DNA of 43,425 nucleotides from Bacteroidaceae bacterium (GCA_017407905.1 JAFQVS010000056.1:1-43425), one strand, 5' to 3'; shown: positions 16,094 to 24,783, counted from the stretch's first letter. Numbers and translations are program-made. Notes: generated by a model from the letters alone, not told the origin.

Positions 16094-16183
16094 TATTGCT
16101 ATTCCTAATATTCTTAACGGTCATAAAGATAATGCTAAAAAGGTTAATTTTGAGTATGGAATAAATAAAAGTAGTAATATTTC

Positions 16184-16214
16184 TTTGTTTATTTCAAACT
16201 TGTTCTTATCTTTG
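16184..16214 (+). promoter_or_regulatory. Near-consensus promoter of RNA-1
   Basis: TTTG at 16184-16187, a 19-base spacer and TATCTTTG at 16207-16214: an exact match to the Bacteroidetes consensus. It is oriented away from the Abi gene and no ORF of note follows it before the terminator at 16317-16358. Confidence 0.75.
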
Positions 16215-16219
16215 CGCTG

Positions 16220-16358
16220 TAAGACCCTGCTGTCCCTGCTGCAAAGCATACTTCAGGGTTATTGTTTTTTATAAAAATAGGGTTCAAATGGACAATCCTA
16301 TTGTCTTTTACCCCATAATGTGGTTACTTTCCGTCACGGCCAAGTAACCACATTTTTT
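16220..16358 (+). ncRNA. Predicted structured small RNA (RNA-1), about 140 nt
   Basis: Bounded by a consensus promoter and an intrinsic terminator. Predicted hairpins: ACCCTG (16224-16229) with CAGGGT (16254-16259); GACAAT (16291-16296) with ATTGTC (16300-16305), loop of 3; and the terminator stem. A 9-nt direct repeat, CCCTGCTGT then CCCTGCTGC, spans 16225-16242. A free AGGG (16279-16282) could pair with either CCCT, giving alternative folds or a pseudoknot. It is divergent from the HEPN Abi gene and inside the same flanking repeats. I know no named family that it matches; the 5' end is an estimate. Confidence 0.6.
16317..16358 (+). terminator. Intrinsic terminator of RNA-1
   Basis: AATGTGGTTACT (16317-16328) pairs perfectly with AGTAACCACATT (16343-16354), with an inner CCG-TCA-CGG, then a T run to 16358. 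No plus-strand gene ends nearby. Confidence 0.85.
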
Positions 16359-16412
16359 ATGCACTCGCAGTAAAATTTTACTATTGGTAAGCCCCACATT
16401 TTACGTTGAGCC

Positions 16413-16497
16413 CTATTTATCATAGCAGCAGATTTTTTTAAAAAACAAAAAAGACGAGGAATTTTAATTTCTCGTCTTTTTTCAGTGACTCGCTTGG
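16413..16497. repeat. Direct repeat at the intact tRNA-Lys 3' end (att-like), copy B
   Basis: The 85-bp partner of 15019-15099: the same 17 bases CTATTTATCATAGCAGC at one end, the same terminator, and the tRNA 3' end at the other. Here the sequence continues into the complete tRNA. The two copies bracket about 1.3 kb holding the Abi gene, both predicted RNAs and the palindrome. Confidence 0.75.
16446..16482 (-). terminator. Terminator of tRNA-Lys
   Basis: AAAAAAGACGAG (16447-16458) pairs with CTCGTCTTTTTT (16471-16482); on the minus strand it lies just after the tRNA 3' end and ends in T residues. Confidence 0.75.
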
Positions 16498-16558
16498 GGC
16501 TCGAACCCAAGACCCCATCCTTAAAAGGGATGTGCTCTACCTACTGAGCTAGCGAGTC
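16486..16558 (-). tRNA. tRNA-Lys (anticodon UUU)
   Basis: A 73-nt cloverleaf on the minus strand: acceptor GACTCGC / GCGAGTC, T8-A9, D arm GCTC-AGTAGGTA-GAGC, anticodon arm CATCC-CTTTTAA-GGATG with TTT at the tip, variable loop GGGTC, T arm TTGGG-TTCGAGC-CCCAA, and discriminator A. CCA is not encoded. The 3' end is duplicated at 15088-15099, suggesting use as an integration site. Confidence 0.97.
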
Positions 16559-16750
16559 AACCTCTATGTGCCGTTAAGCGAGTGCAAAGATATGCAGTTT
16601 TTTCGGCTCCACCAAATTTTTGCAAGGAAAAATCGCATAAAAAGGTAAAATTAGGTAAAAAAAGCAAAAATTAGAGGCTCCGCAGCGGGTATTTATTGAA
16701 TATTAGCACAGGCAAACAATATAAAGAGTGATATTTTTATGGCACCACGA

Positions 16751-16781
16751 TTGATTATTTCGAATGCTTTTGGTATTTTTG
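16751..16781 (+). promoter_or_regulatory. Promoter of the hotdog thioesterase gene
   Basis: TTG at 16751-16753, a 20-base spacer and TATTTTTG at 16774-16781. The start codon lies about 90 bases downstream. Confidence 0.5.
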
Positions 16782-16870
16782 CACACGAATTAGTGCCGAA
16801 ACAGACTACAACGGGAAGCATCCCGCCACTGTATCTGCCGCCGGCGCTACAAAAAAGACAGATAAAGAAG

Positions 16871-17341
16871 ATGAAAAAGATTACTAATCCCTTTTTAGAC
16901 CTCATCGGAAAAGGTTACAACTGTTTCGCCTGCGCCCCCAACAATCCCTACGGCCTTAAAATGGAATTTTACGAGGATGGCGACGACATTGTCTCTTTCT
17001 GGACGCCCGGCGACAATTATCAAGGCTGGTTAAACACGCTGCACGGCGGTATTCAGGCTACCCTGCTCGACGAGAGTGCCGGATGGCTCATCACCCATAA
17101 ATTTCAGACCTCGGGAATGACCACAAATTTAAATGTAAAGTACAAAAAGCCTATCCCGACGGGGGCGGACATTACATTGGAGATTCGCGCGCGCGTGAAA
17201 CAGACGAGACGCAATTTTGTATATATCGACGCCTCAATCTCGCACAATGGCGAAATATGCTCGGTGGGCGAGCTTACTTTCTTTTGCTTCCCAAAAGAGG
17301 TTGCCGAGAAGGAGTTTCATTTTTCGGGCAGTAAGACTTAA
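16871..17341 (+). CDS. PaaI-family hotdog-fold thioesterase
   Basis: A 156-residue acyl-CoA thioesterase-like protein. The hotdog signature is LHGGIQATLLDESAGW, with TTNLNVKYKKPIPTGADI forming the next strands. CFACAPNNPYGLKMEFYED at the N-terminus is common in this subgroup. I chose the ATG at 16871, giving MKKITNPFLDLIG: the longer in-frame ORF from 16739 runs through the promoter at 16751-16781 and adds a non-conserved stretch. Probably cytosolic and tetrameric; the acyl-CoA substrate is not apparent. It is monocistronic with a shared terminator downstream. Confidence 0.88.
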   Translation: MKKITNPFLDLIGKGYNCFACAPNNPYGLKMEFYEDGDDIVSFWTPGDNYQGWLNTLHGGIQATLLDESAGWLITHKFQTSGMTTNLNVKYKKPIPTGADITLEIRARVKQTRRNFVYIDASISHNGEICSVGELTFFCFPKEVAEKEFHFSGSKT

Positions 17342-17343
17342 GT

Positions 17344-17383
17344 AAAATAAAAAGCGTCATTCTTAAATGACGCTTTTTATTTT
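17344..17383. terminator. Bidirectional terminator between convergent genes
   Basis: 17-bp arms (17344-17360 and 17367-17383) with core AAAAAGCGTCAT and a 6-base loop, ending in T residues in both directions. It touches the stop codon of the minus-strand gene at 17382. Confidence 0.8.
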
Positions 17384-17768
17384 ATGGCTCAATCTGCGAG
17401 AATTGCCGAAATTCATTTATCTCTTCTATCCCCGAATCGGTAAAATCGAACAGATGTACCCCCGCACGGGGACGGCCATCGTCGATAAAATTCACCCACA
17501 CTTGCCAGCGTAATATGCGCCCGACCTTATCGGCAATGCCGCCGTCGCTGTCAAGATAGCCGTCGGCAACAAGCAGCGCGTTAAACTCCTCGGCAAAGCC
17601 CTCGATAAGAAAATCGCCATACTCGATAAAGGAATTTTCCTCGCACGAAAGGTACAACGATACGACGGCACTGTCGGTACCGACCTCGCGGGCGTATCGC
17701 GCAATCGCCGCCCGAAAATCACAACCGCAGGTGCAATTATAAAATCTCTCAAAGTTGTGTTTCTGCAT
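17382..17768 (-). CDS. Conserved-looking small protein, function unknown
   Basis: A 128-residue soluble, acidic protein without signal peptide or membrane segment that I do not recognise. Two cysteines close together (NCTCGC, residues 11-16) could bind metal. It lies 20 bases downstream of the GT4 glycosyltransferase gene on the same strand, with no terminator between, so it is probably co-transcribed with it. Codon use is like the neighbours, supporting a real gene. Confidence 0.6.
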   Translation of the reverse strand: MQKHNFERFYNCTCGCDFRAAIARYAREVGTDSAVVSLYLSCEENSFIEYGDFLIEGFAEEFNALLVADGYLDSDGGIADKVGRILRWQVWVNFIDDGRPRAGVHLFDFTDSGIEEINEFRQFSQIEP

Positions 17769-17788
17769 AATAGGGGTGTGTCAATCGG

Positions 17789-18994
17789 TTATTTATTCTT
17801 TTGGGACAAAATATCCAACATTTTCTGTGCCAATTTCTTACGGTCGAAGTCAATGGCCAATCGCTGCCCACCTTTGCGGCAGTCGTCATATATTTGCGGC
17901 GAGCCGAAAAGTGTGTCGAGTTTCTCTAAAAAGTCGGCCTTATTCTCGGGCTCATAGAAAAGTCCCGCGCCATATTGTTCGACGATGGAACGCGCCTCGC
18001 CATCCACTCCCAAAAGGATGGGAACCCCCATTGCCGCCGTCTCGAATATCTTCGAGGGTATCACGGTGGTAAACAGAGGGTCGCGACGCAGATTTATGAG
18101 CGCTGCATCCTGAAGCGCCACATACTCGGCAACCTTGTCCTTTGGCACCGAGTCGAGCAGCACCACATTCTTAATATTCTCGTCCTTGATTTTTTGTCTT
18201 ATTTTCTCTTTCTCGGCCCCCTCGCCCACGATGAGCAGCGAGTAATCGGGCCTCTCCTTTATGCAATCGAGCAGAAAGTCGAGCTTATGCGCCATTCCAA
18301 GAGTACCGATGTATCCCAGAACACGCCTGCCTTCGAGCCCCAGCTCCCGCAGCAACTCCTCAGATTTTTTGCGTGGCACGAAGCGTTCGAGATTGGCACC
18401 GTTCTTTACCACAAAAATTTTATCGGGCGATATTCCTTTTTTTACAATCTCGCGCTTGAACGAGTCGGTTACAACAACTATTTTCGAGGCCGAACGGTAG
18501 CACCAAATTTCCTCTTTCGAGAAATAGCGGAGCACAATACCATCGTTCATTGCGCCGACAGTCTTTATGGAGTCGGGCCAAAGGTCGCGCACCTCCATCA
18601 CCCACGGACGGCGCTTGAAGAAACTGAGCGTGCGCCCCGAGAGAGCAGTAAAAAACTGCGGCGATGTTGCCACAATTATATCGCAATCGCAAAAAAGGCC
18701 GTTCAAAAAAGATGTTACCGAGAAACTGATATAATCAATGATTCTCTTCAAAAAACCACTGTTCGAGGTTATATACGTCCACACGCGAACCACCTTTATT
18801 CCATCAATCCACTCGGTTTTTCTCCACGAATTTTTATAACCGCCGTAAACCCTGCCAATGGGGTAATTGGGGAAACAGGTTACGACAGTTACCTCGTGTC
18901 CGGCAGCAACCCACTCGCGACAATGTTCAAATGTTCTTGTTGCGGGTGCGTTCACCTCGGGTGGGAAATTATCTGTCAAGAATAGTATCTTCAT
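17789..18994 (-). CDS. Glycosyltransferase family 4, WbuB-like
   Basis: A 401-residue GT-B glycosyltransferase transferring a sugar from a nucleotide donor, probably for capsule, O-antigen or another surface polysaccharide. The N-terminal domain has FPPEVNAPATRTFEHCREW and VTVVTCFPNYPIGRVY, typical of the WbuB group. VVKNGANLERFVP precedes the C-terminal donor domain (LGYIGTLGMAHKLDFLLD). The EX7E-like element lies in PSKIFETAAMGVPILLG. No signal peptide; membrane association is likely peripheral. It is not in a polysaccharide cluster here: its neighbours are an unknown protein and an antiporter. Confidence 0.92.
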   Translation of the reverse strand: MKILFLTDNFPPEVNAPATRTFEHCREWVAAGHEVTVVTCFPNYPIGRVYGGYKNSWRKTEWIDGIKVVRVWTYITSNSGFLKRIIDYISFSVTSFLNGLFCDCDIIVATSPQFFTALSGRTLSFFKRRPWVMEVRDLWPDSIKTVGAMNDGIVLRYFSKEEIWCYRSASKIVVVTDSFKREIVKKGISPDKIFVVKNGANLERFVPRKKSEELLRELGLEGRRVLGYIGTLGMAHKLDFLLDCIKERPDYSLLIVGEGAEKEKIRQKIKDENIKNVVLLDSVPKDKVAEYVALQDAALINLRRDPLFTTVIPSKIFETAAMGVPILLGVDGEARSIVEQYGAGLFYEPENKADFLEKLDTLFGSPQIYDDCRKGGQRLAIDFDRKKLAQKMLDILSQKNK

Positions 18995-19167
18995 CGGCTT
19001 ATTTGTATTTTGCGCTGGGACTATTACTCCTTTTTATTCCTTTAACGTATTTTTTTGTATTTTATTGCAAAAAAACATAAAAAAGTACAAAAAGATAATC
19101 CCCGTATTATGCCTGCAAAAATCCACTCTCAACCACACGGAAAAGAGGTTTTTGCACAACAAACGCG

Positions 19168-19199
19168 CGAAGATACAAAAAAAGTACCAATACACAAGA
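19168..19199 (-). promoter_or_regulatory. Probable promoter of the GT4 gene
   Basis: On the minus strand, TATCTTCG at 19175-19168 is preceded by a TTG about 20 bases upstream. It overlaps the NhaC terminator, so one short segment seems to end one unit and start the next. The leader to 18994 would be about 170 nt. Confidence 0.45.
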
Positions 19200-19212
19200 G
19201 TTTGGTACTTTT
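19177..19212 (-). terminator. Terminator of the NhaC operon
   Basis: Minus strand: AAAAGTACCAA (19212-19202) pairs with TTGGTACTTTT (19190-19180), loop of 11, then a T run. It lies 66 bases past the antiporter stop codon. Confidence 0.65.
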
Positions 19213-19277
19213 GAAAATATTTTTTACCGACAAAAAGCCTTTTTACGGCAACCACAAGAGTTTATCGGGCTGTTTTT

Positions 19278-20744
19278 TTATGGTTTTTCGGATGCTTTTA
19301 CTGTTTTATACAATATCTTATACCCCACAGCAGCTATCGCTACCGACATTATAGGGCTGAGAATATTAAAGAAGCAATAGGGAAAATAGGCGAGCGTCGA
19401 AATTCCGAGCACCGCACTCTGCGCAATTCCGCAGCTGTTCCACGGGATAAGAACCGAGAGCACCGTGGCCGAATCCTCCGTTGCCCTGCTGAGCACGCGA
19501 CGGTCTATTCCCAAGCGGTCGAACCCCTCTTTGTTTAGGTCGCAGGTGAGGATGATTGACATATATTGGTCGGCCGTGCACAGATTAAAGAAGAATCCCG
19601 AAAAAACCGTCGTCGAGACAGCCCCTACCACCCCGCGCACCCCTTTCAGGATGGCACGAGTAATGGTGCTTGCCATTCCACTGCCCATAAGCACCCCGCC
19701 GAAGCACATTGCCGAGAGGATGAGCCATATTGTATTCAGCATCCCGGCCATTCCACGGGTCGATACAAGAGCGTCGAGCGTGGCGTTACCCGTCTGCATT
19801 GCAGTAGCGTTGCACGAGGCTGTGAGCACAGCATTTACCGCGGCCGAAAAGGCTCCGTCAGCCTCTCCGCTCAGATGTTCGACCACAGCAGGCTGGGCAA
19901 TAAGCATTGCCACGGCTGCCGCCACCACCGACACAAAGAGTGTGATGAGTACAGGCACGCGCCTCACAATAAGCACAAAAGTAACAAGAGGCACCAGAAG
20001 CAACCATCCGCTTATGTTAAACGTCTCGCACAACGCCTCGGAGAGGCCGTCGCCCGCAGCCTCGACCCCCTCGTACATATACACCCCCGCAACTGCATAA
20101 ATGACAAGAGCCAGCAGCATCGAGGGCACAGTAGTATATATAAGGTAGCGTATGTGCGAAAAGAGTGTAACCCCTGCCGTCGAGGATGCAAGCACCGTCG
20201 TATCGGAGAGAGGCGACATTTTATCGCCAAAATAGGCGCCCGAGATTACAGCGCCCGCCGTCCACCACGCGGGAAAGCCCAACGAATATCCGATGCCCAT
20301 AAAGGCCACTCCTATCGTGGCGCACGTTGTCCACGAGCTACCCGTAACAAGGCTCACCACCGCCGATATTATACACACCGACGGCAGAAACACCGCAGGG
20401 TGCAGCACCTGAAGACCATAATAAATCATCGTCGGGACAACGCCGCTCAGCATCCACGTTCCCGATATTGCACCAATGAGCAGAAGCACAAGAATAGAGA
20501 TAGTCGAGGCCTCGACACTCTTTATTATGCGTTCCTCCATCACACGCCAGCGCACTCGATAAATTCCCATTGCAAGCGAGGCTGCCACAGCCGCGGCAAT
20601 AAGCATCGCCATCTGACTGCCGCCCGAGAGAATATCGCCGCCCGTGCACAGCGCCACGATAATCAATATTGTCGATAGCACCGCAATGGGCACAAGCGAA
20701 ACAAAAAGCGAGGGGGTCTTGTCTTTTTTATTAGAATCGGTCAT
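19278..20744 (-). CDS. NhaC-family Na+/H+ antiporter
   Basis: A 488-residue inner-membrane antiporter with about eleven hydrophobic segments. Family hallmarks: VSLVTGSSWTTCATIGVAF, GAVISGAYFGDKMSPLSDTTVLASS and CTADQYMSIILT. These resemble the NhaC group, which exports Na+ (or organic acids by malate/lactate exchange) against H+. The TTG at 20750 could be an alternative start; I chose the ATG at 20744, two bases after the SpoIID stop codon. It is the last gene of the run GT2-DUF4922, SpoIID, NhaC, with a terminator downstream. Confidence 0.92.
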   Translation of the reverse strand: MTDSNKKDKTPSLFVSLVPIAVLSTILIIVALCTGGDILSGGSQMAMLIAAAVAASLAMGIYRVRWRVMEERIIKSVEASTISILVLLLIGAISGTWMLSGVVPTMIYYGLQVLHPAVFLPSVCIISAVVSLVTGSSWTTCATIGVAFMGIGYSLGFPAWWTAGAVISGAYFGDKMSPLSDTTVLASSTAGVTLFSHIRYLIYTTVPSMLLALVIYAVAGVYMYEGVEAAGDGLSEALCETFNISGWLLLVPLVTFVLIVRRVPVLITLFVSVVAAAVAMLIAQPAVVEHLSGEADGAFSAAVNAVLTASCNATAMQTGNATLDALVSTRGMAGMLNTIWLILSAMCFGGVLMGSGMASTITRAILKGVRGVVGAVSTTVFSGFFFNLCTADQYMSIILTCDLNKEGFDRLGIDRRVLSRATEDSATVLSVLIPWNSCGIAQSAVLGISTLAYFPYCFFNILSPIMSVAIAAVGYKILYKTVKASEKP

Positions 20745-20746
20745 TT

Positions 20747-22054
20747 TCAATCGTTTAGAAGCTCATCAATATTCTGTAACACGGCACCGGGGTAATAATG
20801 TTCTAAAATCTCGGTAAAATTATACCCCCGCTCGCCCATCATAGAGGCACCAATCTGGCAGAGGCCGACGCCGTGCCCCCACCCTGCGCCATTGAGCACA
20901 AAAATCAAAGAGCCGTCGGGCGCAGTCTCTTTATCCACCACAAAGGCCGAGCTGTAAAGGTGCGACGGCGAGAGCCATCGGCGTATTTCGAGTTCTTTGC
21001 CGACGATAATCGTCCGTTCGGTACCCACTATGCGCAGACGCACCAACCGCCCCGAGGCGGCACGCTCTACGGGTTGCAGGTCTATTATCTGCCCAAAAGT
21101 AAGGCCCGAGCGGCGCTCGATAATCTGCGTAAGCTCGCTTTGCGTGTAGCGCACACTCCAGCGGTAAAAATCGTTAGTCTCGCAGTCGTACCCCTTGAGC
21201 ACCTGCGCAAGCACCGCCTTATCGTCGGTGTTACAGTAGGCCGCAGGCGAGTGCAGAATCCATTGGCGGGCATTATCCTCACGGGTAAGGTCGCAAAAAT
21301 CGTCCCTATCCTCGCCGTCACGGAAGGCCCTGAGATAATCATAATCGACCCCCTCCCAGCAGGCCGAGAAACGCTCGGTTACTCCGCCGCAACACTTGCT
21401 GAAGCGCGCGTCGCACACACTCCCCTCGTAGGCAAGCACAAGATTGGAGGTTGCCTCGACAGCCTCGCGCACCTTTTCGTTGCAGCACGAGGGCAGCCCC
21501 TGATAGCGCTGACAATGGTCGTCGGCACAAAGGTCGAAGTGGGTGTGATTCTCGCGTGTGTACCAGCGGATAATCTGCCCCTCGGCCTCGCAGCCCAATG
21601 TCGTCTGTGCCGAAGCCTCGCGACGCACAAGTTGCGCATAGAGCCAGCTGCGCGATATTACAGTGTGAGCCTTTAGAAACTCTATCGAGGCGGTGGGCGA
21701 CATTTCGGACGATATTACACTGTGCAGATATTTCTCGACCTGGAGGGTGTTTATAGCCCTCGCCTCGCCCTCCTCGACAATGAAGCGAAGTTCGCCCTCG
21801 AACGTCTGAGACTGCGTGCGCTGCCAATGAAAATCGACCCCGATAATTACGTCGTGCAGCGTAAAGAGCGCACTCTCCGACTGCGGCACAAGCGTAAGGG
21901 TGTCGCGTCGCATCCCCTCGAAGAGAATTGCGCCGTCGAGCATCGCCACCGTATAGTCGCCGTCGGCAAGCGGGGTTTCGTCCAAAGAGTAACCGCCCGC
22001 GAGCGAGAATCTTATTTTCGGGGCGCGCAAAATTCCTATATTAACCCGTCTCAT
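20747..22054 (-). CDS. SpoIID/LytB domain protein
   Basis: A 435-residue protein with the SpoIID fold, a peptidoglycan lytic transglycosylase removing stem-less glycan strands in Bacillus sporulation. The SSEMSP segment (115-120) includes the conserved Glu117, followed by [16 protein letters not shown]. The C-terminal [13 protein letters not shown] (391-403) matches the family. No signal peptide is visible, which is odd for a wall enzyme: in Bacteroidetes such proteins accompany DUF4922 glycosyltransferase genes. Its start overlaps the upstream stop as ATGA (22051-22054), showing translational coupling. Actual substrate is unknown. Confidence 0.88.
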   Translation of the reverse strand: MRRVNIGILRAPKIRFSLAGGYSLDETPLADGDYTVAMLDGAILFEGMRRDTLTLVPQSESALFTLHDVIIGVDFHWQRTQSQTFEGELRFIVEEGEARAINTLQVEKYLHSVISSEMSPTASIEFLKAHTVISRSWLYAQLVRREASAQTTLGCEAEGQIIRWYTRENHTHFDLCADDHCQRYQGLPSCCNEKVREAVEATSNLVLAYEGSVCDARFSKCCGGVTERFSACWEGVDYDYLRAFRDGEDRDDFCDLTREDNARQWILHSPAAYCNTDDKAVLAQVLKGYDCETNDFYRWSVRYTQSELTQIIERRSGLTFGQIIDLQPVERAASGRLVRLRIVGTERTIIVGKELEIRRWLSPSHLYSSAFVVDKETAPDGSLIFVLNGAGWGHGVGLCQIGASMMGERGYNFTEILEHYYPGAVLQNIDELLND

Positions 22055-24465
22055 ACTCGGTCGGAGGCTTGCAGGCGCTCCTTCACCGCCTCAAATTCGA
22101 GCGGCGAGAGTGCAACCTCTTTTAAAATATCGTGCGCCTCACGGCTTGTGATACGCTCAAAATCCTCGCCTCGCGGGGCTATCATAAGGCCGCACATATC
22201 AAGCAGGCCGGGGCTTATGAGGCGCTGCTCGGCAGCCTCGGCCGTGTAGCACTGCGGACGATGCTTGGCACGCGGAAAGACAACTGTGAGCCACCCCTCG
22301 TCGGGACGATAGACGGTTACCACATTTACGCGAGGCTCGGCAGCACCGGGCGCGCAAGGAAGCGCCTCGACGAGCATCTGCATAAGAGCCGTTGACGAGG
22401 ATATTTCGGCAGCGTCTATTACAAACATCGGCACAAGATAAGAGCTTGACGAATAGAGGATTGAGCGCCCCTTTACCACCAACGGCTCCATATTGTCGAA
22501 AGCCTCGGTTGCCCAACGGTCGGAAAAGAGAGGAATGTCCGCGGCGCGCACCGCCTGAAGATGAGCGTGGTCGGGCGCCGAGGCTCCACACTCGGCACCG
22601 TTGTAAAAGAGTGCCGTTCCCGGCCACTCGGCACTGAGCGTGAGCATATCCCAATAGAGGCTGCTCAGACGCTGCGGCACGTGCCGCCTAAGCGGCAGCG
22701 TAAAATGTTGCGGCAGTATGGGGAAGGGGTTCACAAGAAGCTCGACGTCGAAAAGAGCATCGACCTTTATTTGAGCCTCGGGACGAGAAGCGGCGCACAA
22801 GAAGCAGGGACGCTTCTCAACCGCCTCTTTATCGACCCGCGCCGCCGTCGAGACGATGCGGGCGGGATTGTGCTGGAGCGTTATTCCGCAATCGAGCTTT
22901 TTTATTTTCACCTCGTCGAGGGCGGCGAAGCGACGGGCCGCCTCTGGCCACTGAGCCAGCTGACGGGCAAAAAAATCGTCCTTTTGGTCGCTCGATACTC
23001 GCCTCAACGAGGCTATGAGACGCTGTCGGGCCTCAAGCTCGGCCGTGCGAAGAGAATCCTTGTAGGTATTATGCGCATTGACCTTTGCGTGCGAGAGTGC
23101 CGCGTCCGAGTTACCCTCCCAGCGGCGGCACAGATAAAGGACGTCGTAAATGCGCCCTATGCGGTAACTGCGCGATATTTGAAGCCCCACGGCATAATCC
23201 TCGCCGTAGCTAACATTGGGAAAGCCCACGGCGCGCACCACAGGCGTAAAGAATGCTCTTGGGGCGCCGAGGCCGTTTATGCGCAGGGCGTTGTTGCGAC
23301 CATTCTCCTCGCTCCACTCGCGGTGGTCGATTACCCCCGGCGGCAGCGTTTCGAGATTAAAATTGCATATTCTGTATGTCCCCACAATCATTGCACACTG
23401 CTCGCGATAAAATTCATCGACGATGCGTTGCAGCACACCGTCGTCGCTGTAAAGGTCGTCGCTGTCGAGCTGTATGGCGAAGCGTCCGCACAGCGGGCTG
23501 CTGACGGCATAATTCCAGCAGCCGCCGATGCCGAGGTCGGTGCGCTCGGGCACAAGATGGCACACGCGCTCGTCGTCGAAGGCCTCTATCACGCTGCCCG
23601 TTCCGTCGGTCGAGTGATTATCGACCACCAAGATATTGAATTTAAAATTGGTCTTTTGCGAGAGTATCGACCCTATTGCGTCGCCGATTGTCGAGACGCG
23701 GTTAAGCACGGGGATTACCACCGACGCCTCGACGGGAAAATCGCCCTCGGTAAGGTCGATTGTGTCGTATTTATATGGTGGCAGACAGCCGCCGATGCGG
23801 CGCAGATGCTCGGTGCAGACAGCCTCCATCTCAATCTGTACGCTGCGCTGCGCGGGGTTAACATAATCGAACTGTTTTTCGCCGCTCTTACGTGTGTCGG
23901 CCTCATTCTCGACGTACAGGCTCTGCGCCAGATGCTGCAAACGTCCCACACGGCTCAGCGCCAATCGCATCTGATAAAATCCCGCATAGCGGCAATCTTC
24001 GAGCCCCTGCGAGGCATACTCCTTAAGCGCCTCGGTGCGCACGGCGACCAACGCTCCAAAATCAAAATCGTTCCTCAGGCTGCCCGCCTGATAATCAATC
24101 GTGGGAGCCTCGCACAGTGCACCGTCCACCATTTTGGCATAATCGCAGTAGAGCATCGAAGCGTCGGGCTCCATTGAGCGGCACATAAGAGTGAGCGCGC
24201 GCTCCGAGGGAGTATCGGCAAGCTCCTTCAACTGAAAAACAACGTAAGGAGCCTCGGCGCGACGGGCCGCATCGACAAAGAGAGCACTCTCGGCGAGCGA
24301 GGCAGCCTCAATGGCCGATACTTTTGCCGGCAGATTCTCGGGAGACGTGCCCGGCGCACACCACAGATATATTCTTGCTACCTCGTCGCAAGCGGCAAGA
24401 GCCTCAACAGCCTCAATCCCCTCTGCGGGACAAGGCATAAACATTTCAAATTTCACACTATCCAT
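22051..24465 (-). CDS. GT2 glycosyltransferase fused to DUF4922 (HIT-like)
   Basis: An 804-residue fusion. Residues 1-220 look like a degenerate GT-A domain ([17 protein letters not shown]). Residues about 245-450 form a GT2 glycosyltransferase: [29 protein letters not shown], the DXD-type [12 protein letters not shown] (334-337) and GEDYA (421-425). Residues about 500-800 match DUF4922, with CFLC (554-557), [12 protein letters not shown] and the HIT-type nucleotide-binding PDHAHLQ (631-637). HIT enzymes of the GDP-sugar phosphorylase group handle nucleotide sugars, so donor metabolism could be coupled to transfer (inference). It overlaps the SpoIID start by four bases. A TATTTTCG box at 24627-24620 may be its promoter. 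Confidence 0.85.
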   Translation of the reverse strand: MDSVKFEMFMPCPAEGIEAVEALAACDEVARIYLWCAPGTSPENLPAKVSAIEAASLAESALFVDAARRAEAPYVVFQLKELADTPSERALTLMCRSMEPDASMLYCDYAKMVDGALCEAPTIDYQAGSLRNDFDFGALVAVRTEALKEYASQGLEDCRYAGFYQMRLALSRVGRLQHLAQSLYVENEADTRKSGEKQFDYVNPAQRSVQIEMEAVCTEHLRRIGGCLPPYKYDTIDLTEGDFPVEASVVIPVLNRVSTIGDAIGSILSQKTNFKFNILVVDNHSTDGTGSVIEAFDDERVCHLVPERTDLGIGGCWNYAVSSPLCGRFAIQLDSDDLYSDDGVLQRIVDEFYREQCAMIVGTYRICNFNLETLPPGVIDHREWSEENGRNNALRINGLGAPRAFFTPVVRAVGFPNVSYGEDYAVGLQISRSYRIGRIYDVLYLCRRWEGNSDAALSHAKVNAHNTYKDSLRTAELEARQRLIASLRRVSSDQKDDFFARQLAQWPEAARRFAALDEVKIKKLDCGITLQHNPARIVSTAARVDKEAVEKRPCFLCAASRPEAQIKVDALFDVELLVNPFPILPQHFTLPLRRHVPQRLSSLYWDMLTLSAEWPGTALFYNGAECGASAPDHAHLQAVRAADIPLFSDRWATEAFDNMEPLVVKGRSILYSSSSYLVPMFVIDAAEISSSTALMQMLVEALPCAPGAAEPRVNVVTVYRPDEGWLTVVFPRAKHRPQCYTAEAAEQRLISPGLLDMCGLMIAPRGEDFERITSREAHDILKEVALSPLEFEAVKERLQASDRV

Positions 24466-24783
24466 TGCAATAGAATTTATTCTCTAAAAAACAAAAAGAA
24501 ACAGAAGCCGTCTCATTTGTTTCGCACCTTTTTTGTCCCCAAAAAAACAACGAAGCAAGAAGCTGTTTGTAATTTTCTCAAATAACCCCTTAAAATAGAC
24601 AGCATCCAATATTTTTTTGCGAAAATAGTAAAAAAAGGGCTATCGCACCCATAAAAAGAGCGTAGTTTTATACCAAAAAGCCGAAAAAAGAGCATTTTGT
24701 CAAAAATAAGCCGTCGTAAGAAAAATAAATCGGGCTTTTTTGTTTATCTTAGTGCAAAATTTCAGAAAAACAATCCCACAAAT
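24466..24783. promoter_or_regulatory. Divergent promoter region
   Basis: An AT-rich gap of 318 bases between divergent genes. A minus-strand -7 candidate TATTTTCG lies at 24627-24620 and a plus-strand candidate TATCTTAG at 24745-24752. The in-frame ORF from 24697 to 24783 runs over the plus-strand box and is not counted as coding. A minus-strand ORF at 24513-24695 has no recognisable product. I see nothing else. Confidence 0.45.

Noticed and set aside
16739-16870. N-terminal extension of the hotdog thioesterase
   Set aside because: It would run across a good promoter (16751-16781), and the extra residues do not resemble the family; the ATG at 16871 gives the usual length.
17975-18985. Plus-strand ORF of 336 residues
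   Set aside because: Antisense to the well-supported GT4 glycosyltransferase; no recognisable motif.
19566-20678. Plus-strand ORF of 370 residues
   Set aside because: Antisense to NhaC; Arg/His-rich composition typical of a shadow frame.
22561-24177. Long plus-strand ORF of 538 residues
   Set aside because: It is antisense to the GT2-DUF4922 gene and arises from that gene's GC-rich codon pattern; the translation matches no family and has no start context.
24697-24783. N-terminal extension of the second transglutaminase-like protein
   Set aside because: The Met at residue 30 starts a typical signal peptide, and a -7 box candidate lies within the extension.
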